NCBI GenBank assembly: GCA_030158725.1 | Contig: JAOASJ010000070.1 | Coordinates: 1-46,340 of the forward strand | Direction: 5' to 3' | Source of the DNA: Bacteroidia bacterium | GTDB lineage: Bacteria > Bacteroidota > Bacteroidia > NS11-12g > UBA955 | Length of the DNA stretch: 46,340 nucleotides | Shown here: in pieces, positions 7,386-17,368 of the stretch | How the letters are laid out: each line of letters opens with the position of its first letter | How positions within the stretch are numbered: position 1 is the stretch's first letter | Notes under the pieces: generated by a model | The model's input: only the letters and a program-made list of their open reading frames with translations | What the model was told of the DNA's origin: nothing | The model's database searches: none | Program-made: the position numbers and the translations under genes

Positions 7386-8342
7386 ATGAATTCTAACCCA
7401 GCTTCTGTACTTGTAATTGATGACTTTCATCCAAGTTTCGTTAAACAATTAGAAGCGAGTGGATTGCAAGTAAATTATAAACCAGATTTTAGTCCGAAGT
7501 CAGACTTAAGTTTGTTAAATTCAGCAGAGATAATTGCTGTAAGAAGTAAGCTTAATTTCACATCCAAAATATTGTCTGACTTGCCCAATTTAAAATGTAT
7601 AGCAAGGGGTGGAGCTGGTATGGATAATATAGATGAGGAATATGCTAGGAAAAACAATATAGTTCTATTGAATGCACCGGAAGGAAATAGAGATGCCGTT
7701 GCAGAGCATACAATTGGTTTGTTATTGAATATCAGCAACAAAATCAACCAGTCTTTTGATGAAGTGAAAAGTGGACAGTGGAATAGGGAAGCCAATAGGG
7801 GGTGGGAGATAGGTGGTAAAACCATTGGAATTGTTGGGTTTGGGAATACTGGTACTGCTTTGGCAAAGAAGCTTTCTGGATTTGATGCCAATGTTGTAGC
7901 TTACGACAAATACAAATCGATTGACTCACCGTATGCAGAAGAAATAGACCTTGAGGAGATGTTGAAGACTGCTGATGTTATTAGTTTTCACGTGCCTTTA
8001 ACGGCGGAAACTCAAGGGATGGTAAATACGGAACTGATTGGACAAATGAAAGCTGGAGTTGTACTAATAAATACTTCTAGAGGAGGAATCTGTAAATTGT
8101 CAGATGTGCAACTCGGTATAATTAGTGGAAAAATAAAAAGCTTCGGAACCGATGTTCTTGAGAACGAAAATTTGGGCTCATGGACGGAAAAAGAACGCCA
8201 AGTAGTTAATGATTTAATATCTAGTAATCAGGTTCTTATAACACCACATGTTGCAGGTTGGACTTTTGAGAGTTACCATAAGATTGCTGATGTTTTGGCC
8301 CTTAAAATTATTGAATATACGACGAAAGCAAAAAATATTTAG
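7386..8342 (+). CDS. serA: D-3-phosphoglycerate dehydrogenase-like 2-hydroxyacid dehydrogenase
   Basis: A 318-aa NAD-dependent enzyme of the D-2-hydroxyacid dehydrogenase family, best matching the short PGDH type, which oxidises 3-phosphoglycerate in serine synthesis. ARGGAGMDNID and NAPEGNRDAVAEHTIGLLL lie in the substrate/hinge region. GIVGFGNTG (148-156) is the Rossmann GxGxxG loop with an Asp about 15 residues later. The catalytic Arg is in INTSRGG (about 232), the Glu lies near LENEN (about 260), and the His is in ITPHVAGWTFES (about 288). No C-terminal ACT domain is present. The frame extends upstream to 7263, but homology begins at MNSNPASVLVIDDF, so the ATG at 7386 is chosen. It follows an unusually structured leader. 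Related enzymes with other 2-hydroxyacid substrates cannot be excluded. Confidence 0.85.
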   Translation: MNSNPASVLVIDDFHPSFVKQLEASGLQVNYKPDFSPKSDLSLLNSAEIIAVRSKLNFTSKILSDLPNLKCIARGGAGMDNIDEEYARKNNIVLLNAPEGNRDAVAEHTIGLLLNISNKINQSFDEVKSGQWNREANRGWEIGGKTIGIVGFGNTGTALAKKLSGFDANVVAYDKYKSIDSPYAEEIDLEEMLKTADVISFHVPLTAETQGMVNTELIGQMKAGVVLINTSRGGICKLSDVQLGIISGKIKSFGTDVLENENLGSWTEKERQVVNDLISSNQVLITPHVAGWTFESYHKIADVLALKIIEYTTKAKNI

Positions 8343-8436
8343 ATGAATGTTGATTTATAAAAAAAAAATGGTGAAATTGCCTCACTTTTCGAGCCTATAA
8401 TATTGAAATAAAAGTTGTTATTGTAAAAAAATAAAT

Positions 8437-11400
8437 ATGAATATAAAGTTTACACTTAAGTCCGCGTTATTAGCCTTTTTGGCATTCGGGTCGTACCTTG
8501 CAGGTTACGCTCAATCCAACACTGGCTTTATCCGTGGAACCGTTTACAGAGACAATCGTCCGATTGCAAACGTTCCAATCATTTTGAGAGATGAAAACGA
8601 AGATTCTGTCAGAATGGTAAAATCTGAGATCAATGGTGAATACTCTTTTAGTAATTTACCAGTTGGTTTGTACTCAATCACAGTTAAAGCAGTTCCAATT
8701 GCTGATGGCAAAGGATACGCAAGCTATGAATCTGAGTCAATGAACATTTCCATTGAGGGTCAAGTTTTGAACATCAGTTTGGTTACTAAGGTTCAAGACA
8801 AAGGAAATGTAATTGTAGGAGGAACCAAGACTAAGGTTTCTGACGGTGGAACTACCACAACCAAAAAATTATCTGATGCTCAGAAAACAGGTATCAGAAG
8901 TATGGGTGGTTTTGCTGCCTTGAGTGGTGGTGTAAACAGTGGACCAAGCGGTTTGTCAAATAGAGGATCAAGAACAGACGGTAACGCAACCTATATTGAT
9001 GGTGTTCGTGTTAACAACGCTTCTTTAACCCAAGCATTTGGTAGCCAAGTAGACATCATGCAAGCGGGTATCCCTGCTCAGTATGGTGACTTCACGGGTT
9101 TAGGTATTTCAATTACCACCAAAGGGGGAACAATTTCTACCAGAAAAGCAGCGAGTATAGAAGTAAGAAGCAGCAGCATGTTTAATCCTTACCACAACAA
9201 TTTGATTGAAGGATTCTATGCAGCGCCAATACTATTTAAAGTAAATCCTGACTTCAAAACAGGAAAAAGTAAAATTAAAAGAATTCCAGTTGCAGCAATG
9301 AACATTGCAGGTAACTTCTCATATGTTCGTGAACCAAACCCATCTTACATTGGATATTATGTAATTAAAGATGATGTGTTGGCTAACATAGAAAAGAACC
9401 CATTGTTAATTAACACTGATGGTGGTTTCGTTCACACAGCGAACTACTTAACTGAAAATGATTACAACTTGGTTAAAGTAAGACCAAATGTATATGCTAT
9501 GAGTTCTTCAGCTCAAGCTAAGTTTGACTTTAGATTAAGCCAATATGCAACATTAACTGCTTTCGGTAACTTTGCATACAGCAACAGTGTGAATGGTGGT
9601 AACAACATCATGGCATACAAAAACAACCCAATGTCTACTAGCACTTATGTATTAGGTTATATTAAATACACCCAATCATTTAAAGGTCCAGATTCATTGG
9701 CTAAAGCAACTAAAACAACTTTAAACAATACATTCTTCACCTTGCGTTTTGACTACCAATCAACTTGGGGTAAATCACAAGACAGAGACCATGGCGACAA
9801 CTTATTTGACTATGGTTACATTGGACAATTTAAACACTACCCAACTAACTTCTACAGTTATTATGGTAACTTAAACAACCCAACTGGTCAATCAAGAAGA
9901 TTTGTTGATCAAAACGGTGATACTGTTTATTTAAGAAACTTCTGGGAACAAACAGGTTTCAGAGATACTGCTATCCGTTTTACACAAGCAGACATCAATA
10001 CTGTTAGAGGTAACTACACCCAAGCATTATATAATAAGTATTCTGACTTTGGTGCAAATATCACCAGTGATGCTCAAATCTTACAAGGTTTAGGTTTGTT
10101 AAACGGTTACAGTCCAAACAACATCTACTCTTTATGGAACACGCCTGGTACACCATTGGCAGGGTACAGCAAATCTCAAAGCGAAAGATATACTTTATTC
10201 GCTATGGGTGAAACAGAGGTAAAAGGTGCTTTGAACTCAGCTAAAAAATCTTCTTCTGGCCACAAATTACAATTCGGTTTATCATACGAGCAATCAGTTT
10301 CAAGAGGATACAGTGTAGGTGCAACCAACCTATGGCGCTTAATGTACCAATATGCAAACAGCCACATTGCTGAGTTAGACAAATCAAATCCAATCTTATC
10401 TTATGATGCTAACGGCGTATTCCAAGATACTATCAGATATAACCGTTTAGTTAATACATCAAAACAATCTACTTTTGATAGAAACTTCAGAAACAAATTA
10501 ATTGCAGAAGGTGCTACCGATGTATATGGTAAAAAAATCACTGAGACTACGTTTTTAGATATCAACTCTTACAAGCCATCTGATTTCAACATCAACATGT
10601 TTAGTGCAGATGAATTGTTGAACAATGGTAGTGCGATTGTTGCTTACCAAGGTTATGACCACTTAGGAAACAAATTACGTGGCAGACCAGATGTAAACGA
10701 TTTCTTACAAGACAAATCAAAACGCAGCATTGGTGCTTTCATGCCTATATATACTGCCGCTTGGTTCCAAGATCAATTCTTCTTTAAAGACTTAGAATTC
10801 AGATTAGGTTTACGTATTGAGCGTTATGATGCCAACCAATTGGTATTGAAAGATGCTTACTCATTATACCCAATCAAACAAGCTGGTGAAGTAACTGAAA
10901 TTGAAGGTAACCGTGTGGTTCACCCTTCAAACATCGGTTCTGACTATGCAGTATATGTTGATGATGTTAAAAACCCTAGAAAAATATTAGGTTACAGAAA
11001 AGACAATACTTGGTACGATGAAAACGGAACACAATTGTCTTCTCCAGATTTAATTGCAAACAGAACTTCAAATGGTAAAATTGCTCCTTACTTAGTAGAC
11101 CCTAACCAAACTGAAGTAACTGCAAATTCATTTAAAGACTACAAACCAAAAGTGAATATTCTTCCACGTATATTCTTCAAGTTCCCTTTAAATAAAACCA
11201 GTTTGTTCTACGCTTCATACGACGTATTGGCTCAAAGACCATCTGCTAACAACACCACCATTGATGACTATGTGTTCTTAACACAAAAATCAACCAATGC
11301 GATTAACAACCCTGCAATGACTTCTAGATTGACTACTGATTACCAAATTGGTTTCAAACAAGAGTTAAGCAAATCAACTCAGTTCAACATTATCTCTTAC

Positions 11401-12237
11401 TACAGAGAAACTAGAAATGATATCTCTGCATTCCAATACAACAATGCTTATCCTATTACTTACATCTCTTACAACAACTTAGACTTTAGTACAGTAAAAG
11501 GTTTAATCATGGAGTTGAACTACAAATCTGAAAACAACATTTCATTGTCTGGTAACTATACTTTACAATTTGCTGATGGTACAGGTTCAAACATCAACTC
11601 ACAACGTGCATTGATTGCAAGTAACCAACCAAACTTAAGATCTTTATTCCCATTGGGTGATTTAGATATCCGTCACCAATTCAAAGCAATTTTTAACTGG
11701 GAATTCTTCGACGGTAAAGGTATTGGTAAAGACAAAGCTAAAAGAGCTTACAAAGGACCAATCATTGGAAAAACCAAAATCTTCTCTAACACCAACTTCA
11801 ACACGGTGTTTACAGCAACATCAGGTTTGCCTTACACAGCAACTTCTCAACCGGTTCAATTAGGATCAGTTGACAGAGCGCCAATTAAAGGTACTCCATT
11901 CGGTTCTCGCTTGCCATGGCAATTAAACGTGAATTTAAACATTCAAAAAGACATCGCATTAAATTGGAAAACTAAAGAAGGTAAAGACAAAACAGGTTAT
12001 GTTCAAGTATACTACTATGTAACCAACTTATTCAATACCAAAATTGTTTACGCTGTTAACCCTTACACTGGAGCAACAGACGATGATGGATTCTTGAATT
12101 CACCAAAAGGTCAACAAGCCTTAGCTAACCAATTAAGTGCTGAAGCTTATAGTTTCTACTACAAAACAGCAGTTAACAGTCCATTTAACTATCAAACCCC
12201 AAGACTTATGTACTTAGGTGCTAAGTTCTTCTTCTAA
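8437..12237 (+). CDS. TonB-dependent outer-membrane receptor with carboxypeptidase-regulatory-like domain
   Basis: This is a 1266-aa outer-membrane transporter. A signal peptide ends at GYAQ (about residue 26). Residues 30-125 form a CarboxypepD_reg/Ig-like domain (GFIRGTVYRDNRPIANVPIIL...GEYSFSNLPVGLYSI). The plug follows at about 145-235, with ALSGGVNSGPSGLSNRGSRTDGNATYIDGVRV. The remainder is a long beta-barrel rich in Asn, Tyr and Ser that ends in aromatic YLGAKFFF, typical for BAM insertion. It is not a clear SusC, no SusD gene follows, and no TonB box was pinned down. It is the first gene of a tight operon: two stop codons in tandem, then a 2-bp gap to the next ATG. Many codons end in C (AAC, TAC, TTC), unlike the neighbours, which suggests high expression. 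The ligand is unknown. Confidence 0.9.
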   Translation: MNIKFTLKSALLAFLAFGSYLAGYAQSNTGFIRGTVYRDNRPIANVPIILRDENEDSVRMVKSEINGEYSFSNLPVGLYSITVKAVPIADGKGYASYESESMNISIEGQVLNISLVTKVQDKGNVIVGGTKTKVSDGGTTTTKKLSDAQKTGIRSMGGFAALSGGVNSGPSGLSNRGSRTDGNATYIDGVRVNNASLTQAFGSQVDIMQAGIPAQYGDFTGLGISITTKGGTISTRKAASIEVRSSSMFNPYHNNLIEGFYAAPILFKVNPDFKTGKSKIKRIPVAAMNIAGNFSYVREPNPSYIGYYVIKDDVLANIEKNPLLINTDGGFVHTANYLTENDYNLVKVRPNVYAMSSSAQAKFDFRLSQYATLTAFGNFAYSNSVNGGNNIMAYKNNPMSTSTYVLGYIKYTQSFKGPDSLAKATKTTLNNTFFTLRFDYQSTWGKSQDRDHGDNLFDYGYIGQFKHYPTNFYSYYGNLNNPTGQSRRFVDQNGDTVYLRNFWEQTGFRDTAIRFTQADINTVRGNYTQALYNKYSDFGANITSDAQILQGLGLLNGYSPNNIYSLWNTPGTPLAGYSKSQSERYTLFAMGETEVKGALNSAKKSSSGHKLQFGLSYEQSVSRGYSVGATNLWRLMYQYANSHIAELDKSNPILSYDANGVFQDTIRYNRLVNTSKQSTFDRNFRNKLIAEGATDVYGKKITETTFLDINSYKPSDFNINMFSADELLNNGSAIVAYQGYDHLGNKLRGRPDVNDFLQDKSKRSIGAFMPIYTAAWFQDQFFFKDLEFRLGLRIERYDANQLVLKDAYSLYPIKQAGEVTEIEGNRVVHPSNIGSDYAVYVDDVKNPRKILGYRKDNTWYDENGTQLSSPDLIANRTSNGKIAPYLVDPNQTEVTANSFKDYKPKVNILPRIFFKFPLNKTSLFYASYDVLAQRPSANNTTIDDYVFLTQKSTNAINNPAMTSRLTTDYQIGFKQELSKSTQFNIISYYRETRNDISAFQYNNAYPITYISYNNLDFSTVKGLIMELNYKSENNISLSGNYTLQFADGTGSNINSQRALIASNQPNLRSLFPLGDLDIRHQFKAIFNWEFFDGKGIGKDKAKRAYKGPIIGKTKIFSNTNFNTVFTATSGLPYTATSQPVQLGSVDRAPIKGTPFGSRLPWQLNVNLNIQKDIALNWKTKEGKDKTGYVQVYYYVTNLFNTKIVYAVNPYTGATDDDGFLNSPKGQQALANQLSAEAYSFYYKTAVNSPFNYQTPRLMYLGAKFFF

Positions 12238-12242
12238 TAACC

Positions 12243-15200
12243 ATGTATAAAAAATTAATGTTCAAGAATATGAAAAGTGTTTATCAAAAATTAGGCTTGT
12301 TCCTTGCACTTATCGGTCTTACTTCAGTTGCTCAAGCTGCTGAAATTAAAAACCTAAGTGGCAAAAACACGGGCAATACAGGTTCAGGTTCTGGCCTGGC
12401 CGAATTTGCCAATACTTGTAAGTCAGCTACACAAAGTGCCGACTTAGATATCAATAACGTTCGTACCCGTATATTAAACGGTGGTGATATGTGGTGGGAT
12501 TTAAATAACCCTAAATATGAAATACCAAAAGTATCTGATGCGAATAGTGTAAGAAAACATTCATTGTTTGCTGGTGCTCTATGGATAGGTGGTCTTGGTC
12601 GTGGTGATGGTAACTTGCGCATGGCTGCAATGACTTACCGTCAACGTGGTAATGACTTCTGGCCAGGTACTCTAGATATGAACGATGTTAGTACTGATCC
12701 ATCTCGTTGTGAAGGTTGGGATAAAATGTACAAAGTAACAAGAGAAGAGTTGTTGAGACAACAAACTTCTGGTAATGTTGACTTGGCTAAAAACATTTTA
12801 GATTGGCCTGCATATGGTAACAACAGTATCCCATTTGGTAGCAACCAAACAACTGACTTAGCACCATATTTTGATGCTGACAGTGTACCAGGTTATAACC
12901 CTTATGCTGGTGACTATCCAATTTTGGATCCAACCCGTAGCGCAGATAAAAACTTACCAAAAGATCAGCCAGACCAAATGATTTGGTTTGTATACAATGA
13001 CCGTGGTAACGTGCACTCTGAAACTGGTGGTATTCCAATTGGTTTAGAATTACAAACTACAGCATTCGCTTTCCAAACAAACGATGAGGTAAACAACATG
13101 ACCTTCTACCGCACAAAAATTGTGAACAGAGGTTTTGAAGCTTTAGATCAAACTTATTTTGGTCAATGGGTAGACGCCGATTTGGGTAACTACTCTGATG
13201 ACTATGTTGGTTGTGATGTTGGAAGAAGCTTAGGATATTGCTACAATGGTGATGACAATGACGAAGGTGTTTTAGGTTACGGCCAAAACCCTCCAAGTAT
13301 AGGTGTTGACTTTTTCCAAGGTCCACTAGACACTAGTGGTGTTGAATTGGGAATGGGTGCATTCGTATACTATAACAACGACAACAACCCAGTTAACGGT
13401 AACCCAGACAACGCTATCGACTTTTACAACTTATTACAAGGTAAATGGATGAATGGTGTTTGTATGAAATATGGTGGCAACGGTGTAAACGGAACAGTTT
13501 GTACCAAATACATGTTTGATGATGGTACCAATCCTGCTACTATTAGCTCTCCAAGATGGACAGAAAAAAGTGCTGGTAACCAACCTGGTGACAGACGTTT
13601 CTTACAATCTGCTGGTCCTTTCACGTTAATGCCAGGTGCAGTTAACAATGTAACAGTAGGTGTGGTTTGGGCTAAAACTACTTCAGGTGGTGCAACCGGT
13701 TCATTAAGTTTATTAAAATTAGCGAGTGATAAAGCTCAAAAATTATTCAACAATAAATTTGACTTACCTGATGGACCTGAGCCTCCAACAGTTGAATACC
13801 AAGAATTGGAAAATGAAGTGGTATTGAAATTCTTAGATACTGATATTCCTGAAAAGTATAAAGAAGATATTAAAAACGAAGCAAATCAAATTATTCAATA
13901 CCGTTTCCAAGGTTATATGGTTTACCAATTAAAAGACGGTACCGTATCTAACAGTGAATTGAACGATATTGAAAAAGCTAGATTGGTTTTACAATGCGAC
14001 GTAAAAGATAACATCAATACCATGATCAACTATGAATATGATCCTGATGTATCTGCTAACGTTCCTAAATTAAAAGTTAATGGTGCAAACACTGGTATTC
14101 TTCATACCTTTAGTTTGAAAGAGGATGCATTCGCATCTGGATCAAACAAAAGTTTGGTTAACTTTAAAACATACCACTACTTAGTATTTGCATATGGTTT
14201 CCCAGCAAACGATTTGTTGAAATTGGAACCAGTTCAATACTTAGCAGGTAGAAATACAGTTAAGTTCAGTGCTTACCCTCACAATTCTAAACCAGAATAT
14301 TTTGGTAGCGAATTGGGTGCTGGTTACGGTGATGGTCCAATTTTGAAACAAGTTGCTGGTAAAGGTAATGGCGGTCAAATGTTGGAGTTCTCTAAAGAAA
14401 CCATCAATGAGATTATGGCCAATAACTTTACTGCTGCTCCTGTTTATTTAGGAGGTAACGGTCCAGTTAAAATTAAAGTAGTAGATCCTTTATTGGTTCC
14501 AAACGCTAACTTCGAATTCAGATTCATTGAGCCAGACAGCTTTAAAGTAAACGCTAAAGGTTCAGGTGTAAACAAATATCAAGATTCAATTTCAGCTAAA
14601 TCATATTGGGTAATCACCAATTTAACAACTGGCGAATCAGTATATGCTGATGGTACTATTGAGAATAAAATTGAAACAGTACAAGGTAAAGTTAAATGGA
14701 AAGGTGCAACTAAGACCGTTAACAATTTAAGAGATTGGGGTCTAGCAGTTGAAATTCAACAAGTACCAGCACCAGGTAGAAATCCTTATGGTGAAACCAG
14801 CAATGGATTCTTAGGATATAGTGTTAAATACGGTGACGATAACAAACGTTGGTTAACTGCAGTTCCTGATGTTGATGGTGACTTCAGTGCATTCAACTGG
14901 ATTCGTTCAGGAACATCTGGATTAGGTGCTTCTACTTTCGAAGCTTATAGCCATGACTTCTATGCAGACTTTGATCCAGCACATACAGGTAACGATTCTT
15001 ATGATCCTTATGAAGTGTTTGAGAAAATTTGGGACAGACGTATAGCTCCATACGCATTGTGCGCAAGAGCAGAAGGTCCTAATGCAAATAATGGTGCTGT
15101 AATTTACGGTCCAGCTTGGAAAGGTTCTCAAGTTACCGATAACCCAATTTCTGAATTAGCTAGTATCAAATTGGTATTAACTCCAGATTGTAGATTATGG

Positions 15201-16196
15201 ACAAAATGTGTTGTGGTAGAAATGGGTGAAGACAAAACCTTAACCCAAGGTAATATGGAGAAATTCAATATGCGTTACCACAAAAGCATGAAACCAGTAT
15301 ACAACAATTCTGATGGTAGCTTTATCCGTTGGGAAGAAGATGCATCTGAAATGGGTAGATCTTATTTCCCTGGTTATGCTATTAACTTAGAAACTGGTGA
15401 GCGTATGAATATCATGTTTGGTGAAGATTCATACTTGCCAGAAACTGAAAATGGTAATGACATGATTTGGAATCCAACAAGCAAATTCAGCGATGGTACT
15501 TATAATTACTTCGGTGGTAAACACAACATTTATGTAATGGGAAGTTATGTAGGTATGTCATCTAGAATTTACAAAGGACCAATTTACGACAACGGCGATG
15601 CATACAAAGCATTGTTAACAGTTGCTGGTCCTGGAGTATCTCCAAACAATACAGATAAACGTAAAGTTTATTCTCAAGCAATGTGGGTATTGCCAGCTAT
15701 GGCTGCTCAAGGTTTCACTTTGAAAAATGGTGTACCTCCAACTGAAGTTCAAATCACTTTGAACATGCGTAAGTCTTATACCAAATCAGTTGCAGGTGGT
15801 GATACAACAGCATTACCTAGATATACCTTCTCAACTGAAAGTGTACAAAACAACAAGAATGCAGAAACAGGTAAGAAATCAGTTGATTTAATCAACGTGG
15901 TTCCTAACCCTTACTATGCAGCATCTGGATATGAGTCTAGTGCCATCGATACCAAAGTTAAGATTACAAACTTGCCTCCAAAAGCAGTTATTTCAATCTA
16001 CACTTTGAACGGTACTTTGGTTAGAAGAATTGAGAAAGATGATGTTGAAACTTATGTTGATTGGGATTTGAAAAACAACGGTAAAGTTCCAGTTGCAAGT
16101 GGATTCTATATCATTCACGTTGATTGTGGTGACTTAGGAGAGAAAATTTTGAAATGGTACGGTGTGATGCGTCAATTAGACTTAGACACATATTAA
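12243..16196 (+). CDS. large secreted protein with T9SS/FlgD-like C-terminal domain
   Basis: The product has 1317 aa. The hydrophobic signal peptide ends near VAQAAEI. Three in-frame ATGs (12243, 12258, 12270) are possible starts, and MKSVYQKLGLFLAL from 12270 gives the most typical signal peptide. The mature protein begins with a conserved-looking block (DINNVRTRILNGGDMWWDLNNPKYEIP). It has Asp/Asn-rich acidic loops that could bind calcium. It ends with a FlgD-Ig/T9SS type A-like module from about residue 1219: VVPNPYYAASGYE, then ISIYTLNGTLVRRI and SGFYIIHVDCGDLGEKILKWYG. Unlike standard type A domains it continues with VMRQLDLDTY. No enzymatic motif was recognised. Its position between a TonB-dependent receptor and a PorV-family barrel suggests a cell-surface partner of the receptor, exported by the T9SS. 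Confidence 0.85.
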   Translation: MYKKLMFKNMKSVYQKLGLFLALIGLTSVAQAAEIKNLSGKNTGNTGSGSGLAEFANTCKSATQSADLDINNVRTRILNGGDMWWDLNNPKYEIPKVSDANSVRKHSLFAGALWIGGLGRGDGNLRMAAMTYRQRGNDFWPGTLDMNDVSTDPSRCEGWDKMYKVTREELLRQQTSGNVDLAKNILDWPAYGNNSIPFGSNQTTDLAPYFDADSVPGYNPYAGDYPILDPTRSADKNLPKDQPDQMIWFVYNDRGNVHSETGGIPIGLELQTTAFAFQTNDEVNNMTFYRTKIVNRGFEALDQTYFGQWVDADLGNYSDDYVGCDVGRSLGYCYNGDDNDEGVLGYGQNPPSIGVDFFQGPLDTSGVELGMGAFVYYNNDNNPVNGNPDNAIDFYNLLQGKWMNGVCMKYGGNGVNGTVCTKYMFDDGTNPATISSPRWTEKSAGNQPGDRRFLQSAGPFTLMPGAVNNVTVGVVWAKTTSGGATGSLSLLKLASDKAQKLFNNKFDLPDGPEPPTVEYQELENEVVLKFLDTDIPEKYKEDIKNEANQIIQYRFQGYMVYQLKDGTVSNSELNDIEKARLVLQCDVKDNINTMINYEYDPDVSANVPKLKVNGANTGILHTFSLKEDAFASGSNKSLVNFKTYHYLVFAYGFPANDLLKLEPVQYLAGRNTVKFSAYPHNSKPEYFGSELGAGYGDGPILKQVAGKGNGGQMLEFSKETINEIMANNFTAAPVYLGGNGPVKIKVVDPLLVPNANFEFRFIEPDSFKVNAKGSGVNKYQDSISAKSYWVITNLTTGESVYADGTIENKIETVQGKVKWKGATKTVNNLRDWGLAVEIQQVPAPGRNPYGETSNGFLGYSVKYGDDNKRWLTAVPDVDGDFSAFNWIRSGTSGLGASTFEAYSHDFYADFDPAHTGNDSYDPYEVFEKIWDRRIAPYALCARAEGPNANNGAVIYGPAWKGSQVTDNPISELASIKLVLTPDCRLWTKCVVVEMGEDKTLTQGNMEKFNMRYHKSMKPVYNNSDGSFIRWEEDASEMGRSYFPGYAINLETGERMNIMFGEDSYLPETENGNDMIWNPTSKFSDGTYNYFGGKHNIYVMGSYVGMSSRIYKGPIYDNGDAYKALLTVAGPGVSPNNTDKRKVYSQAMWVLPAMAAQGFTLKNGVPPTEVQITLNMRKSYTKSVAGGDTTALPRYTFSTESVQNNKNAETGKKSVDLINVVPNPYYAASGYESSAIDTKVKITNLPPKAVISIYTLNGTLVRRIEKDDVETYVDWDLKNNGKVPVASGFYIIHVDCGDLGEKILKWYGVMRQLDLDTY

Positions 16197-16216
16197 TAAA
16201 TTAGAAAAAATCGAGT

Positions 16217-17344
16217 ATGAATAAAATATATAGTTTAGCGATCGCATTGACTATCATGGGTAGCGGGTTTGCACAAAGCATTCAAGCCCCAGCAAGAACA
16301 GGACAATATGGTTTTACGCAACTGTTGGTTAATGGTTGGGCACAATCAAGCGGAATGGGTAATGCCAACTCTGCAGGTGTTCAAGGTGTAGAATCATTTT
16401 TCTGGAACATTGCAGGTTTAGGAAAAATTGAAGGAACAGAATTGGCTTTCAGCAGGTCTTCATGGCTTGGTGGAACTGGCATCAACATCAATAGCTTTGG
16501 CTTCGGTCAATCAGTTGGTGATGGTGTATTAGGATTAAGTGTTACTTCATTCTCTATAGGTCAAATTCCAATTACTACTTATGACCAACCAGACGGTGGT
16601 ATCGGTACTTACAAACCATCTATCTCTAATATCAATCTTGGTTATGCTTATAACTTTACTACAAGGATTGCTGCTGGTGTGAATGTGAAATTAGCAAGTG
16701 AATCAACTCCAGATGTGCGCACAAGTGCATTAGGAATTGATGCTGGTTTACAGTATTCAGATTTCATGAGCAATAAAGAAGTAAAATACCGCGATCCGGA
16801 CAAGAACCCAGCTGCAGGTAGAAATGCTGATATCCGTTTTGGTGTAAGTATTAAAAACTTAGGTACTGATGCAAAATACTCTGGAGACGGATTAGCTGCA
16901 AAATCTAGTATCGATGGTAAGTCATATACCCAAACAACTTCTCAAAGATCTGACAAAACACCTTTGCCTTCTTTAATCAACATCGGTGTATCTTATGATA
17001 TCCGTTTAGATAAAGATGCAAAAATGTACTGGCATAGATTAACAACAGCAATGAGTTTTACAAGCAATACAGCTACAAGCAATCAAACTGCTTTAGGTTT
17101 AGAATATGCTTACAAAGAATTGTTGATGCTAAGAGCTGGTTACAACTACGAAAAAGGTATTTTTAATTACGATACAAGAAACAATGCTTACACCGGTTTA
17201 AACATGGGTGCAAGTGTTCAAATTCCTGTAATGAATAAAGAAACTAAAATGAAAAGTAGCCAAGTATCTATCGACTACTCTTTCAGACAAACAAGACCAT
17301 TTTCAGGTACTCATACTTTTGGATTAAGAGTGAGTCTCTTTTAA
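16217..17344 (+). CDS. PorV/PorQ-family outer-membrane beta-barrel
   Basis: A 375-aa protein has a signal peptide (cleavage near GSGFAQ) and a UPF0164/PorV-PorQ-like barrel. GSGMGNANSAGVQGVESFFWNIAGL matches the family's N-terminal 'ggrgaalgnA.vA...d..a.ywNPAgl' block, followed by alternating strands of the form SVTSFSIGQIP and NINLGYAYNF, and a final strand ending THTFGLRVSLF. In characterised T9SSs, PorV shuttles cargo from the SprA channel to the attachment complex, and PorQ-type members are accessory. This copy sits 20 bp after the secreted-protein gene and is probably its dedicated partner. An intrinsic terminator follows 25 bp after the stop. Confidence 0.8.
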   Translation: MNKIYSLAIALTIMGSGFAQSIQAPARTGQYGFTQLLVNGWAQSSGMGNANSAGVQGVESFFWNIAGLGKIEGTELAFSRSSWLGGTGININSFGFGQSVGDGVLGLSVTSFSIGQIPITTYDQPDGGIGTYKPSISNINLGYAYNFTTRIAAGVNVKLASESTPDVRTSALGIDAGLQYSDFMSNKEVKYRDPDKNPAAGRNADIRFGVSIKNLGTDAKYSGDGLAAKSSIDGKSYTQTTSQRSDKTPLPSLINIGVSYDIRLDKDAKMYWHRLTTAMSFTSNTATSNQTALGLEYAYKELLMLRAGYNYEKGIFNYDTRNNAYTGLNMGASVQIPVMNKETKMKSSQVSIDYSFRQTRPFSGTHTFGLRVSLF

Positions 17345-17358
17345 ATAAAATTTTTTAT

Positions 17359-17366
17359 TAACTTTG
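17359..17366 (+). promoter_or_regulatory. TAnnTTTG promoter element of greA, overlapping the terminator region
   Basis: TAACTTTG matches the Bacteroidota -7 consensus and ends two bases before the terminator stem. If used, greA transcription would start inside that hairpin. No TTTG -33 box was found. Confidence 0.4.
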
Positions 17367-17368
17367 CG

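Noticed and set aside
8396-8401. TATAAT box upstream of the TonB-dependent receptor
   Set aside because: A sigma-70 style -10 box is not the Bacteroidota consensus, no -35 partner has suitable spacing, and such a hexamer is expected by chance in AT-rich DNA.
10176-10382. Minus-strand frame inside the receptor gene, and many similar frames opposite sprA, the 1317-aa protein and the aldolase
   Set aside because: They are shadows of well-supported genes on the other strand, with no family features or start signals.
8437-17344. SusC/SusD-type polysaccharide utilisation locus
   Set aside because: The receptor is a CarboxypepD_reg TonB protein, but no SusD-like lipoprotein, glycoside hydrolase or regulator is present. 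The second gene has neither a lipobox nor SusD TPR features.
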